A stretch of DNA of 64,000 bases from Alteromonas naphthalenivorans (GTDB lineage Bacteria; Pseudomonadota; Gammaproteobacteria; Enterobacterales; Alteromonadaceae): NCBI RefSeq assembly GCF_000213655.1, contig NC_015554.1:1674001-1738000 (forward strand), in the 5' to 3' direction. Shown piece after piece: positions 40,550 to 50,101 of this stretch. The position numbers and the translations under genes were made by a program. Numbering within the stretch: the first letter of the stretch is position 1; the number at the start of each line of letters is the position of its first letter. The notes beneath the pieces are model-generated. The model was not told the origin of the DNA. It saw nothing but the letters and a program-made list of their open reading frames with translations, and did no database searches.

Positions 40550-43500
40550 ATGTTAACAAAACCCTTATCGACGCCAATGCCCACCCTGAAGGTATGGCGC
40601 ATTGCGGCGCTTATCCTAACGGCGCTCTTTATAGTAGGTTGTGGGGGCTCAGGTGTTGAGTCTGGCTCGAACAATTTACTGACTTGTAATGTACCAAACG
40701 TACCTAATGCAGACGGCACAGCGTGCGTCGCGCCACCGCCTATTCAATGTGATGCACCCACGGTGCCTAATGAAACTAATGATGCGTGTGTAGTTGGCGC
40801 CGATCCGAGTTTGCCACTACCGGTGTTTTTCCCTGCCGATAATCAAGCAGTTTTATACTACAACCGCGCGGCAGTTGATGCTGATAATTCCACAACCGAC
40901 CCCGCGTACGAGGGCTGGCGTTTGCATACATGGAACAATGATGAATGCGACGCTTATGCCGATGCAGATACTGACTGGGCCAATGGGCGTCAACATACGG
41001 GTATCGACCCTAATTATGGTGCGTATTGGGTATTAGATTTAAAAGACAATTTTGATAACTGCCACAATTTTATCATTCACTTAGGCACTGACGATGCCGG
41101 TAAAGAGCTGGGCGGTTCAGACTTTCAAGCTTCGCTAGTTCAAGATGACGAAACGTACGTGCGTATGAACTTTACGTTGTCAGGGGAGCCCACGTTGTTT
41201 GAATACCCCATTATGTCTCTCGGGCCACAGCCTGTAGATATAGAAGGTTTTGGTGCACATTGGTTAGATGCTAATACGATATTGTGGGATGTGGCTGATA
41301 CCGTATCTACCGTGAAGCTTCACTATTCGGCGAATGCTGACTTAGAGAGTTCACTGGAAGATGGAATTAACGGCACCTCAATAGCGTTAATGCCTGCCAC
41401 GTTAGATGAAAACCAAACAGCTAAAGCAGAAAACCTGGCGGCACTTCAGGCTTGGGAAGGAGAGTGGAGCCTAGAGGATGCTAAGACTGTCTTAACCACT
41501 CAAGCGGTAGTGGGTGGGTATGACAGTGACGGGGTGCTAATAGCAGCAACAGGCTTACAAAACGCAAAGGTTATTGATGATATCTTCACCGCGGGTGATG
41601 AAGATGCAAACGAAGCAAGTTTAGGTGCCGTGTATTCTGACACGGGTATTGCTGTATCGGTATGGGCCCCCACAGCGCAAAATGTAGAGTTGCTAACATA
41701 CAACGACAATAAAACCCTGGCGAGTCGATACACGATGACGCGAGACACCAATACAGGTATCTGGCAATTTGAAGGCGATATGTCGCTAGACAGACAACTT
41801 TACCGCTATGAAGTTACGGTTTTTCATCCGCAAACGGGGGCGGTAGAAGTACTTGAAGTTACTGACCCTTATTCGGTAAGCCTTAGCACCAATGGCCGCT
41901 TCTCTCGCTTTGTAAACTTATCAGATGACGATTTAAAACCAGAAGGGTGGGATACTCAGAATATTCCTACGTTAGAAAACCCTGAAGATGCAGTTATTTA
42001 TGAGGGCCATGTTCGTGATTTCAGTATTCGCGATATGTCTACAAGCGAAGCAAATCGTGGTAAGTACTTAGCCTTTACCGAGCAAAACACGGCGCCTGTT
42101 TTACATCTACAAAAATTGGTTGAGGCAGGCTTAAACTACTTCCATGTGCTGCCCGCAAACGATATTGCCACCATCGATGAAGACCCAACAAAGACCGTTG
42201 GTTTATTCGACACGGTTGCAGACTTATGTCGCCTTAACGCGGAAGCGGTGGTTTGTGAAGAAGAGAACAGTGCCACATTACTTATTGATGTTTACAACAG
42301 CTACGACCCTCTCGCTGAAGCAGCGAAAGCACAGCAGCTCACAAGTGACATGCGTGCTATTGATGGTTTCAACTGGGGTTACGACCCACATCATTTCAAC
42401 GCACCAGAAGGTAGCTATGCATCAAATGCAGAAGGTGTAGAACGAATTGTCGAAATGCGGGCAATGATTCAAGCTCTGCATGAAATGGGGCTTCGTGTTG
42501 CGTTAGATGTGGTATATAACCATACCAATGCTTCTGGCGTGTTTGCGAAATCTGTACTGGATAAGGTTGTACCTGGCTATTTCCATCGTTATGAAACCGA
42601 CACCGGCGATATTGTTCGTGAAACCTGCTGTGATGACACCGAGCCGCGTAACGTAATGATGGAAAAATTAATGCTGGATTCACTACTTGTGTGGACCGAG
42701 CATTACAAATACGATGCTTTTCGCTTTGACATCATGAGCCAAGCTTCTAAAGAGACGATGTTGCAATTGCGCAACAGCGTACAAGCATTAGATGAAGATA
42801 ATTACTTCTACGGTGAGGGCTGGACACGCATCGACAGAGGTTACGAACAAGCGAACCAGCTGAATATGGCCGGTACGCAAATAGGCACGTACAACGATAG
42901 AATTCGTGAAGCTATTCGCCAAGGTAATATCTTTTCACCTGAGTCTGACGCGCTGTTAAGCGACCAAGACAAAGTGAAAATGAGCATGATAGGCACACTG
43001 CAAGACTATGTGCTTGAAACCTCGGCAGGCGTAGCTAGCAATACCAGTAACCTAGGTGGTTACGCATTAGACCCAGCCGACATTATTAATTATGTATCTA
43101 AACATGATAATGAAACCTTATGGGATCAGCTGAACTATACATTACCAATGGACATTTCGTTGAGTGAGCGCGTACGTGCACAAAACGTAGCTATCGGTAT
43201 TCCGCTTGTGTCGCAAGGTATTCCATTCTTACAGATGGGCGGTGATTTACTGCGATCTAAGTCTATGGACAGAAACACCTATGACGCAGGCGATTGGTTC
43301 AATTTCGTTGATTTTACCTATGAAACCAATAACTGGAACGTGGGTTTACCGTTAGCTGAAGACAATGAAGTTCGTTGGGAAGAAATGGGTGAGTTTATTT
43401 ATAGCCCAGAACGTGATGCATCTATGGCCGACATCATATTTGCGTCAGATGCATTTAACGAGTTGCTGGCCATTCGTACGGAAAGTCCGTTATTTCGTTT

Positions 43501-44914
43501 AACCACCGCTGACGACATCATCGACCGTATCGGCTTTCATAATATTGGTTCAAACCAGCAAAAAGGTTTGATAGCCATGAGCATTGATGACGGTGTTGCT
43601 TCTGACGCTGACACTTACGGAGAAGCCCGCGCCGATCTTGATATGCAAAATGATGCCATTGTTGTGCTAGTAAATACGGGGTACGAAACGAAATCCATTA
43701 GTATTAATACCGCAACCGGGTTTTCATTACATGCACTGCAAATGAACTCAAGTGATGAAGCGGTTCGAGGGGCAACGTTTAACGAAGCAGAAGACGGGAA
43801 TGGTATTTTCACCGTTCCAGCACTGACTATTGCTGTATTTGTTAAGCCGCAATCAGGCGCACAAGGTTATGGGTTATCGGCCTACGCAACTTCTGGTGCG
43901 CCGGATGTTGTGCCTTATGGCGAGACTACGCCTTACCTTCGCGGCGATATGAACGGTTGGACGACTGATAACCCATTCATATACAAAGGTGAAGGTGTAT
44001 ATGAAGTGGCCGTTGCACTTGAAGGTTCCACCACTTACGGCTTCAAGTTTGCTTCAGAGGATTGGGAAACGGTTAATTTTGGTGCTGCAGAAGGTGATGA
44101 TGCTGCGCTTGTAGAAACTGAGCCCAAAGTGTTGGCTAGGACCAACAATAACTTAGCATTCACGCCGGCAATAAGCGCTACTTATCTGTTTACCATTAAT
44201 GCCTCGGATGCAGAGTCTCCCGTACTCAGTATTGTAAACGAGGAGCCCTATGTTGGAACGCCAGTGTATATTCGAGGTGCACTGAACGATTGGGGCACTA
44301 ATAACGAACTTGAGTATCAAGGGGGGCGTATCTATAAAGTGACAATGGATATAGAACCAGGTAGTTATGAATTCAAAGTCGCTTCTGAAGATTGGGATAC
44401 GGTTAACTTTGGTGCATTAAGTGCTGATGATGCAGATAGAAATGTAAACGTTGGACAGGCTACGGCCTTAGCAAGAACAAACGATAACCTGCTTTTGACC
44501 ATTGAAGAAGCTGACCGCTATGTATTTGTTTTTGATGTGAATGACGAAAACAATCCAACCATAGGTGTTTACAAAGAAGCCTATTTTGGTGACACAGAAG
44601 TGTACGTCCGTGGCGGGATGAATGGGTGGGGAACCACTGACCTATTTACCTATCAGGGTGAAGGCGAATATACGGTAGACATTGAGCTCAGCGTAGGAAG
44701 TGCAGAATTCAAAGTGGCATCAGAAGATTGGAATACCGTTAACTTAGGTAACCCAAATGATGCAATATCTAACCTTGTGACCCCTGATCAACCAAAAGTG
44801 TTGGCATTTAGCAACAATAATCTTGTTGTTGAAGTAACTGAAGCGGGGCTATACGAATTTAAAGTATCTGGCCCTAATGGTCAGTCTCCTACGCTTACTG
44901 TTAGCCCTAAATAA
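40550..44914 (+). CDS. Pullulanase-type GH13 lipoprotein with three C-terminal repeat modules
   Basis: This 1454-residue enzyme is predicted to debranch alpha-1,6 links of pullulan/amylopectin. The preferred start, ATG 40550 with GGAG upstream, gives a lipoprotein signal (ALFIVGCGGSG). N-terminal pullulanase-associated and CBM48-like regions precede the GH13 catalytic domain with the pullulanase hallmark FNWGYDPHHFNAPEGSYAS; region I is DVVYNHTN, nucleophile D727 in FRFD, acid/base E756 in YGEGW and D853 in KHDNE. Three ~110-residue modules follow from about residues 1129, 1239 and 1351, each with Y-x-R-G-x-x-N-x-W and FKxASEDWxTVN; they look like starch-binding domains. It is co-transcribed with the receptor. 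Confidence 0.88.
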   Translation: MLTKPLSTPMPTLKVWRIAALILTALFIVGCGGSGVESGSNNLLTCNVPNVPNADGTACVAPPPIQCDAPTVPNETNDACVVGADPSLPLPVFFPADNQAVLYYNRAAVDADNSTTDPAYEGWRLHTWNNDECDAYADADTDWANGRQHTGIDPNYGAYWVLDLKDNFDNCHNFIIHLGTDDAGKELGGSDFQASLVQDDETYVRMNFTLSGEPTLFEYPIMSLGPQPVDIEGFGAHWLDANTILWDVADTVSTVKLHYSANADLESSLEDGINGTSIALMPATLDENQTAKAENLAALQAWEGEWSLEDAKTVLTTQAVVGGYDSDGVLIAATGLQNAKVIDDIFTAGDEDANEASLGAVYSDTGIAVSVWAPTAQNVELLTYNDNKTLASRYTMTRDTNTGIWQFEGDMSLDRQLYRYEVTVFHPQTGAVEVLEVTDPYSVSLSTNGRFSRFVNLSDDDLKPEGWDTQNIPTLENPEDAVIYEGHVRDFSIRDMSTSEANRGKYLAFTEQNTAPVLHLQKLVEAGLNYFHVLPANDIATIDEDPTKTVGLFDTVADLCRLNAEAVVCEEENSATLLIDVYNSYDPLAEAAKAQQLTSDMRAIDGFNWGYDPHHFNAPEGSYASNAEGVERIVEMRAMIQALHEMGLRVALDVVYNHTNASGVFAKSVLDKVVPGYFHRYETDTGDIVRETCCDDTEPRNVMMEKLMLDSLLVWTEHYKYDAFRFDIMSQASKETMLQLRNSVQALDEDNYFYGEGWTRIDRGYEQANQLNMAGTQIGTYNDRIREAIRQGNIFSPESDALLSDQDKVKMSMIGTLQDYVLETSAGVASNTSNLGGYALDPADIINYVSKHDNETLWDQLNYTLPMDISLSERVRAQNVAIGIPLVSQGIPFLQMGGDLLRSKSMDRNTYDAGDWFNFVDFTYETNNWNVGLPLAEDNEVRWEEMGEFIYSPERDASMADIIFASDAFNELLAIRTESPLFRLTTADDIIDRIGFHNIGSNQQKGLIAMSIDDGVASDADTYGEARADLDMQNDAIVVLVNTGYETKSISINTATGFSLHALQMNSSDEAVRGATFNEAEDGNGIFTVPALTIAVFVKPQSGAQGYGLSAYATSGAPDVVPYGETTPYLRGDMNGWTTDNPFIYKGEGVYEVAVALEGSTTYGFKFASEDWETVNFGAAEGDDAALVETEPKVLARTNNNLAFTPAISATYLFTINASDAESPVLSIVNEEPYVGTPVYIRGALNDWGTNNELEYQGGRIYKVTMDIEPGSYEFKVASEDWDTVNFGALSADDADRNVNVGQATALARTNDNLLLTIEEADRYVFVFDVNDENNPTIGVYKEAYFGDTEVYVRGGMNGWGTTDLFTYQGEGEYTVDIELSVGSAEFKVASEDWNTVNLGNPNDAISNLVTPDQPKVLAFSNNNLVVEVTEAGLYEFKVSGPNGQSPTLTVSPK

Positions 44915-44937
44915 CCGTTAGCGATAAATGAGAAACT

Positions 44938-44968
44938 AAAGCCGTGGATTTTCACGGCTTTTTTTCAT
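44938..44968 (+). terminator. Terminator after the pullulanase gene
   Basis: The 9-bp stem AAAGCCGTG/CACGGCTTT with a 6-nt loop is followed by a T-run. Confidence 0.88.
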
Positions 44969-45286
44969 TTCTTTAAACAGTTTTTTCCATTAAACCAATC
45001 AGTTTTTTCCGCAATTTATTTTTCGAAATTCCGTCAGAATAAAAATTCGCACTATTGGAACATACTTTGCTTTATTCAACCAATGTAGTCGATAACCACC
45101 TTACACAATTGCAACATAATAAAAGTGCATGATTATGCACAATGACATGTTAGCAATAGGTGTGGATGATGATAGGTATCATTGAGTGACATTGTTTTCC
45201 TGAGCTTTCTAAAGGGCTAGGGGAGCTCCAATAGAAGGATTTAATTAAGCAGTAATTCATATATTGCTTTAACGGAGATTGAGACA
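44969..45286. other. Intergenic region before the patatin-like gene
   Basis: This 318-bp AT-rich gap contains no gene and no copy of the TGAATACGTATGCA operator. TGCATGATTATGCA (45128-45141) is a short near-palindrome that could be a regulator site. GGAG stands before the next ATG. Confidence 0.4.
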
Positions 45287-46153
45287 ATGAAATCAGCTTT
45301 AGTGGTAGAAGGTGGTGCGATGCGCGGCGTTTTTGCAGCCGGCGTATTGGATAAGTTCATGGAACAAAATTACTATCCTTTCGATTTCGCGATAGGGGTA
45401 TCGGCCGGGGCAACCAACCTTTCAACCTATGTTGCTAAAATGCCAGGTCTTAGCAAGACTATCATCACGCAGTACGCCACTAAACGTGAGTTTTTTAGCC
45501 CAATGCGGTTTATAAAGGGTGGGCATATGACTGATGTACATTGGTTATGGCACCATTCTAAGAAGTCTCTGGGTATACCAGCGCCTGGTGAAGAAGCAGC
45601 AATGCCATTGTATGTAGGGATCACCAGTGTTGAGTCAGGTGAATGTGAATACATACAAGCAACGGAAGAAAATGTTGATGCGTTGATGGTAGCATCTTGT
45701 GCAATTCCAACTGCGTTTAGAGAACAACCCGTAATAAATGGCAAGCGCTATGTTGATGGTGGTGTAGCTGATGCTATACCGGTGAGAAAAGCTTATGAGA
45801 TGGGGGCTCGTGATATTACTGTGGTGCTCTCTCAACCTAAGGGCTTTACAAAACCCACAGTTAAGACAGCGTGGCTATTAGAAAAAATGTATGGCGCTCA
45901 ACCGGCTTTACTAGATAAGATGACAAAAAGATCAAATATTTATAATGAAACATTGAATTTTTTGTTAGATCCGCCGTCTGACTGCACGATTACTGTCATA
46001 GCGCCTGATGAAGCGTTTTGCGTTAAGCGTTTAACAATGGATAAAAAGAAATTACTGCGTGGCTACGGGCAGGGAAGACGAATGGCAAGACGAGTGATAT
46101 CGAAGTCGAAAGTAGAAGCGCAAAGTACGCAAGGTAATAAAACCGTCGCGTAA
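45287..46153 (+). CDS. Patatin-like phospholipase family protein
   Basis: The 288-residue serine hydrolase has the oxyanion GGAMRGVFAAG near the start, the nucleophile elbow GVSAG (Ser39) and the catalytic-dyad DGG (Asp157 in YVDGGVADAIP). This is the YjjU/patatin arrangement of bacterial phospholipases or acyl hydrolases. There is no signal peptide, so it is predicted cytosolic. GGAG precedes the ATG. It begins a three-gene group (patatin, RNA methyltransferase, acyltransferase) lying inside the maltodextrin locus but with no visible link to sugar use. Confidence 0.88.
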   Translation: MKSALVVEGGAMRGVFAAGVLDKFMEQNYYPFDFAIGVSAGATNLSTYVAKMPGLSKTIITQYATKREFFSPMRFIKGGHMTDVHWLWHHSKKSLGIPAPGEEAAMPLYVGITSVESGECEYIQATEENVDALMVASCAIPTAFREQPVINGKRYVDGGVADAIPVRKAYEMGARDITVVLSQPKGFTKPTVKTAWLLEKMYGAQPALLDKMTKRSNIYNETLNFLLDPPSDCTITVIAPDEAFCVKRLTMDKKKLLRGYGQGRRMARRVISKSKVEAQSTQGNKTVA

Positions 46154-46312
46154 TTAAACTAAAGTATAACAATAATGCGCAATACCGAACTAATGAATAA
46201 ACTAGAATGGCGAGTCATAGCAATAGCTAAGTGGCAGTATTAAAAGGCTATTGCGAAGCAAAATAGCAAAATAGCAAAATAATAAAATAACAGAATAATA
46301 AAAAGAGGTCGT

Positions 46313-46837
46313 GTGAGTTCCCTTTCGCTATCAAAGCAAACCGTAAGTATCGGATTAGTGAATCCGAAAAACCCCGTAAATGTCGCCTCTATCTTACGAG
46401 CTGCAGGCTGCTACGGAGTATCAAGTGTGTTTTACACTGGGTACAGATACCGTATTGCAAAGAACTTTAATGCTGATACGAAGGCTTTTCATAAAAAGAT
46501 CCCAACTATCGGCGTTGATGACTTAAAAGAGGTCGTGCCCGAAAATGCAAGTGTAGTAGCCATAGAGCTAGTAGAAGGCGCGTTACCTTTACCAGAATTC
46601 AAACATCCTGAAAATGCAATGTACATTTTCGGACCAGAAGATGGCAGTTTAGATAAAAGCGTACTTGAGTGGTGTGACCATGTTGTTTACATACCCACGT
46701 ACTCGTGTATGAATCTAGCTGCTACCGCAAACGTCGTACTTTACGATCGTTTAGCAAAATCAGAGTATATCTCAGGTAATAGCCTCATACGTGAGAGCCG
46801 GGATAATAATAATCAATCAAACTATAAATCGGTTTGA
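46313..46837 (+). CDS. TrmH/SpoU-family RNA methyltransferase
   Basis: The 174-residue SPOUT methyltransferase has motif 1 NPKNPVNVASILRAAGCYGV, motif 2 YIFGPEDGSLD and the knot motif 3 YIPTYSCMNLAATANVVLYDR. It therefore probably 2'-O-methylates a tRNA or rRNA ribose with S-adenosylmethionine; the target is not evident. The start is a GTG at 46313 after AAGAGG. The short C-terminal tail is Asn/Ser-rich. An A/T-rich microrepeat stretch precedes it. Confidence 0.88.
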   Translation: MSSLSLSKQTVSIGLVNPKNPVNVASILRAAGCYGVSSVFYTGYRYRIAKNFNADTKAFHKKIPTIGVDDLKEVVPENASVVAIELVEGALPLPEFKHPENAMYIFGPEDGSLDKSVLEWCDHVVYIPTYSCMNLAATANVVLYDRLAKSEYISGNSLIRESRDNNNQSNYKSV

Positions 46838-46861
46838 ATCGTTGTATTCGAGAGTGAAATT

Positions 46862-47824
46862 GTGTGTGAGCACAAGGTGAACTTTTGTCATTCTTTTCAA
46901 ACTAGGCCTGCTAAATCTATAGAGGACCAACAATTGAAAAAACGTGTCGCTACTTCGCTAAATAAGTTAAAAACAATTCATAGCCATATTTCTTCTAATC
47001 TGAAGAAATTGAGAAACAAAAGAAAGAAAAAACAGATGGATGAACTATCGAGTTTTTTCTTTAGTCGTTACTCACTTGTGGTAGCACAAAACAAAGAAGA
47101 CCGAGAGACATGTTTCAGCACAAGACACGAAGTTTATTGTGAAGAAATGAACTTCGAAAAAGAGCGCTCTACGGGTTTAGAGATAGATCGCTATGACGAT
47201 TACTCAGTTAACTGTTATATCAAACATTTACCTACAGGTGATTGTGCAGGAACGATTCGTATCATTATGCCTGCTATTCGCAACCAAGCCTTACCGCTAG
47301 AAGAAAAGTGTATTCACGCTATTGAAGACAAAGCGTTAGTGCCCGCTCAGCTTGGCAGAACTTCAATATGTGAAATTTCTCGTTTAGCTATTCCGAAGTC
47401 ATTTAGAGTTAGACAGCTTAAAGCTAAAGCGCCGTTCAAACCTTCTAATAGACAGAAAATGACTAAAGCGGAAAGTGTTCTCCTAGATAATATTCCTTAT
47501 TTATCTTTGGCGCTCTATTTTATAGCGTTTAGTATTTGTGTTGAGCAAAATATTGATTACGGTTATGTGCTGATGGAGCCTAAATTGGCACGCCGATTAA
47601 AAATGTTTGGGTTTGATTTTGAACGTTTGGGTGACCCAATTGACTACAACGGTTTGCGAGCTGTATATCGAATAAAGGCTGAATCGATAGAACATGGTTT
47701 AACTCCAGTGCTGCGTAGCTTTTTATTGCGTATTAAAAATGATCTTGCCGGCAGCTTAACTGAAAACATGTTTGGTTCCACCATGAAAGCTGAGGAAGAG
47801 TTTACTGCCAGTAAAGCGGCATAG
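46862..47824 (+). CDS. Exosortase (PEP-CTERM) system-associated acyltransferase-like protein
   Basis: The 320-residue protein resembles the GNAT-like, autoinducer-synthase-related acyltransferases found with exosortase/PEP-CTERM systems: DRETCFSTRHEVYCEEMNFEKE, a variable insert, ICEISRLAIPKSFR and a late RLKMFGFDFERLGDPIDYNGLRAVY. GTG 46862 has a GAGAG site upstream and gives a basic, coiled N-terminal extension of about 58 residues; ATG 47036 would give the shorter family length, so the start is uncertain. The substrate is unknown. No exosortase, PEP-CTERM protein or AHL receptor gene is in this window. Confidence 0.75.
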   Translation: MCEHKVNFCHSFQTRPAKSIEDQQLKKRVATSLNKLKTIHSHISSNLKKLRNKRKKKQMDELSSFFFSRYSLVVAQNKEDRETCFSTRHEVYCEEMNFEKERSTGLEIDRYDDYSVNCYIKHLPTGDCAGTIRIIMPAIRNQALPLEEKCIHAIEDKALVPAQLGRTSICEISRLAIPKSFRVRQLKAKAPFKPSNRQKMTKAESVLLDNIPYLSLALYFIAFSICVEQNIDYGYVLMEPKLARRLKMFGFDFERLGDPIDYNGLRAVYRIKAESIEHGLTPVLRSFLLRIKNDLAGSLTENMFGSTMKAEEEFTASKAA

Positions 47825-47943
47825 TATCAGTATTATATTACGTACGGCCGTTCTTTAAAGACGACTAAAATACTACAGATTGAGGGACAAATCGAAGAAC
47901 AAGGGAAACGGAACAAAGCAATCACATCGTATTAATTTAGTAT

Positions 47944-47957
47944 TGAATACGTATGGA
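47944..47957. promoter_or_regulatory. Predicted LacI-family operator 3 (TGAATACGTATGGA)
   Basis: It differs from the other three sites at one base. It overlaps a possible -35 element (TTGAAT at 47943) with a weak -10 (TAACAT at 47965), a position suited to repression. It lies just before the alpha-amylase-family gene. Confidence 0.72.
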
Positions 47958-47983
47958 ATTGTTTTAACATTCCCTTAACGAGT

Positions 47984-50101
47984 ATGCTATTGGCAATTCA
48001 ATGCAAAGGTATGCTTGTAGTGTTAGATATTACAAAAACAAATCACCTCCACGTGATCAAAAGTGTGGCGAAAAACGCGGCACAAACTCCTTCCCAAAGC
48101 GTTTATAAAAACGTAAATATAAGCTCGGCGGTTAAGAAATTAACGGTAGCAGTTTTATCTCTAGGCCTATTATCCTGTATTGCTTACCCACAGTCAGGTG
48201 CCAATTTCATGGAAAGTGAGAACACGAATAACTCAGTGACAGAAATTCTCCCCAATTCTGGCAAGCCTGTGGTATATCAAGTATTTACTCGATTGTTCGG
48301 GAATACGAATACAACCAATAAACCGTGGGGGACACTTAAAGAAAATGGTGTGGGGAAATTTAGTGACTTCACGCCACAGGCCCTTCAAAGTATTAAAGCG
48401 TTAGGTACCACTCATATTTGGTATACCGGTGTTCCGCATCATGCCTTAGCTACCAGCTACCTCAACATTGGAATTACTGACGATGATCCCGATGTGATTA
48501 AAGGGCGTGCTGGCTCGCCTTATGCGGTTAAAGATTATTATAACGTTAATCCTGATTTAGCAGATAACCCCGCTAACCGACTACAAGAATTCGAAGCGCT
48601 TATCCAGCGTACTCATCAACACGATATGAAAGTGGTTATCGATATAGTGCCTAACCATGTAGCGCGCCGTTATCATTCGTTTTCATCACGCCATGATAAC
48701 TTTGGCGCTAACGACGATACGTCAAAAACGTATTCTCGAGATAATAATTTCTATTACATACCTAATACACCATTTGTATTGCCCGAGGGCGTTGCAGAAA
48801 CTGTTTTAGGGTGCGCAGTTACTGGAAAGGATCAGCATCATTTGGTTGACGGACAGTTTGATGAATTTCCGGCTAAATGGACGGGCAACGGCAGTCGAGC
48901 ACCACAGCCCGATATTAACGACTGGTATGAAACCGTTAAGATTAATTACGGCGTAAAACCCGACGGTAGCTACGACTTTCCAAAGCTACCAGAAGCCTAT
49001 CGAAATATGCCTGTAGAAGAACATGCGGCTTTTTGGGCTAACAAATCATTACCTGATTCGTGGTACAAATTCAGAGACATCGCCATTTACTGGCTAGATA
49101 AAGGCGTTGATGGTTTTAGGTTCGACATGGCTGAAATGGTGCCAGTCGAATTCTGGTCATTTTTAAACAGTGCCATTAAGCAAAGAAACCCTGAGGCATT
49201 TCTACTAGCGGAAGTCTATCAACCTGATAAATATCGAGATTACATTCAGCTAGGAAAGATGGATTATCTTTACGATAAGGTTGGCTTTTATGACACCTTG
49301 AAGTCAATTGTTCGAGGTGAAGGTAAAGTGAGTGAATTGGTCAGCACGCGCAAAGACGTTGCAGACATATCTTCACACATGCTCAATTTTCTAGAAAATC
49401 ATGATGAACAACGCATTCCAAGCGCTGATTTTGCGGGCAGTGCGAAGCAGGGCAAACCAGCATTAACCGTAAGTGCGTTAATAAACACCGCCCCTTTCTT
49501 ACTCTATTTCGGTCAAGATGTAGGAGAGGATGGCAGTGAAGACATGGGATTTGGTAGTCCTACCCGTACCACTATATTCGATTATGCTGGCGTACCCGCC
49601 CATCAACGCTGGATGAATCTGGGGAAATTTGATGGTGGCCAGTCAACAGCTGAAGAAATATCCTTACGTCGCTTCTATGAAAATGTGATGCAAATTGCAT
49701 CTAACAATACAGCCATCCGTGGTGATTTTGTGAGTTTGCATCAAGCTAATCTTAACCAAGCTGTGCTCGAAGGTAACAGTTATGAAGAACTGCAACGTGC
49801 GCGCCCTCGTGCTTATACTGAGCAACAGTTTGCCTTTATCAGGCATGCTGAAAATAACGCGATATTAGTCATAGCCAATTTTTCAAAAGAAGCAACAGGG
49901 GAGTTTACACTTACGATCCCCTCTGGCGATATGACGGAAATAAACGCACTAGGCAGGCGCTTCAATAGCACGAAGCCGATCAGCGTCAAGGCGCTGCTGC
50001 CTCATGATGATGCCACTATGACAGCCACTGACAATGGGCTTGAAATTACAATTAGCTTAGCGGGCTTAGAAAGTAAGGTATTTGATTTGGTTCCTGATTA
50101 A
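47984..50101 (+). CDS. GH13 alpha-amylase family enzyme, predicted lipoprotein
   Basis: The GH13 enzyme has the conserved regions VVIDIVPNHV (I), GFRFDMAE (II, nucleophile Asp), LLAEVYQ (III, acid/base Glu) and FLENHDEQRI (IV). Its domain B insert carries many Asn and aromatic residues. Upstream is a lipoprotein-like signal (TVAVLSLGLLSC). The frame opens at ATG 47984 (705 residues), but that places about 50 residues before the signal. It would also start within about 7 nt of the transcription start predicted from the operator, so an internal start such as ATG 48011 or GTG 48053 is likely. It is monocistronic and next to an operator copy. Confidence 0.85.
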   Translation: MLLAIQCKGMLVVLDITKTNHLHVIKSVAKNAAQTPSQSVYKNVNISSAVKKLTVAVLSLGLLSCIAYPQSGANFMESENTNNSVTEILPNSGKPVVYQVFTRLFGNTNTTNKPWGTLKENGVGKFSDFTPQALQSIKALGTTHIWYTGVPHHALATSYLNIGITDDDPDVIKGRAGSPYAVKDYYNVNPDLADNPANRLQEFEALIQRTHQHDMKVVIDIVPNHVARRYHSFSSRHDNFGANDDTSKTYSRDNNFYYIPNTPFVLPEGVAETVLGCAVTGKDQHHLVDGQFDEFPAKWTGNGSRAPQPDINDWYETVKINYGVKPDGSYDFPKLPEAYRNMPVEEHAAFWANKSLPDSWYKFRDIAIYWLDKGVDGFRFDMAEMVPVEFWSFLNSAIKQRNPEAFLLAEVYQPDKYRDYIQLGKMDYLYDKVGFYDTLKSIVRGEGKVSELVSTRKDVADISSHMLNFLENHDEQRIPSADFAGSAKQGKPALTVSALINTAPFLLYFGQDVGEDGSEDMGFGSPTRTTIFDYAGVPAHQRWMNLGKFDGGQSTAEEISLRRFYENVMQIASNNTAIRGDFVSLHQANLNQAVLEGNSYEELQRARPRAYTEQQFAFIRHAENNAILVIANFSKEATGEFTLTIPSGDMTEINALGRRFNSTKPISVKALLPHDDATMTATDNGLEITISLAGLESKVFDLVPD

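Noticed and set aside
46862..47824. True acyl-homoserine lactone synthase (LuxI type)
   Set aside because: The similarity is only at fold level; the motif pattern fits exosortase-associated acyltransferases better, and no LuxR-type gene is adjacent.
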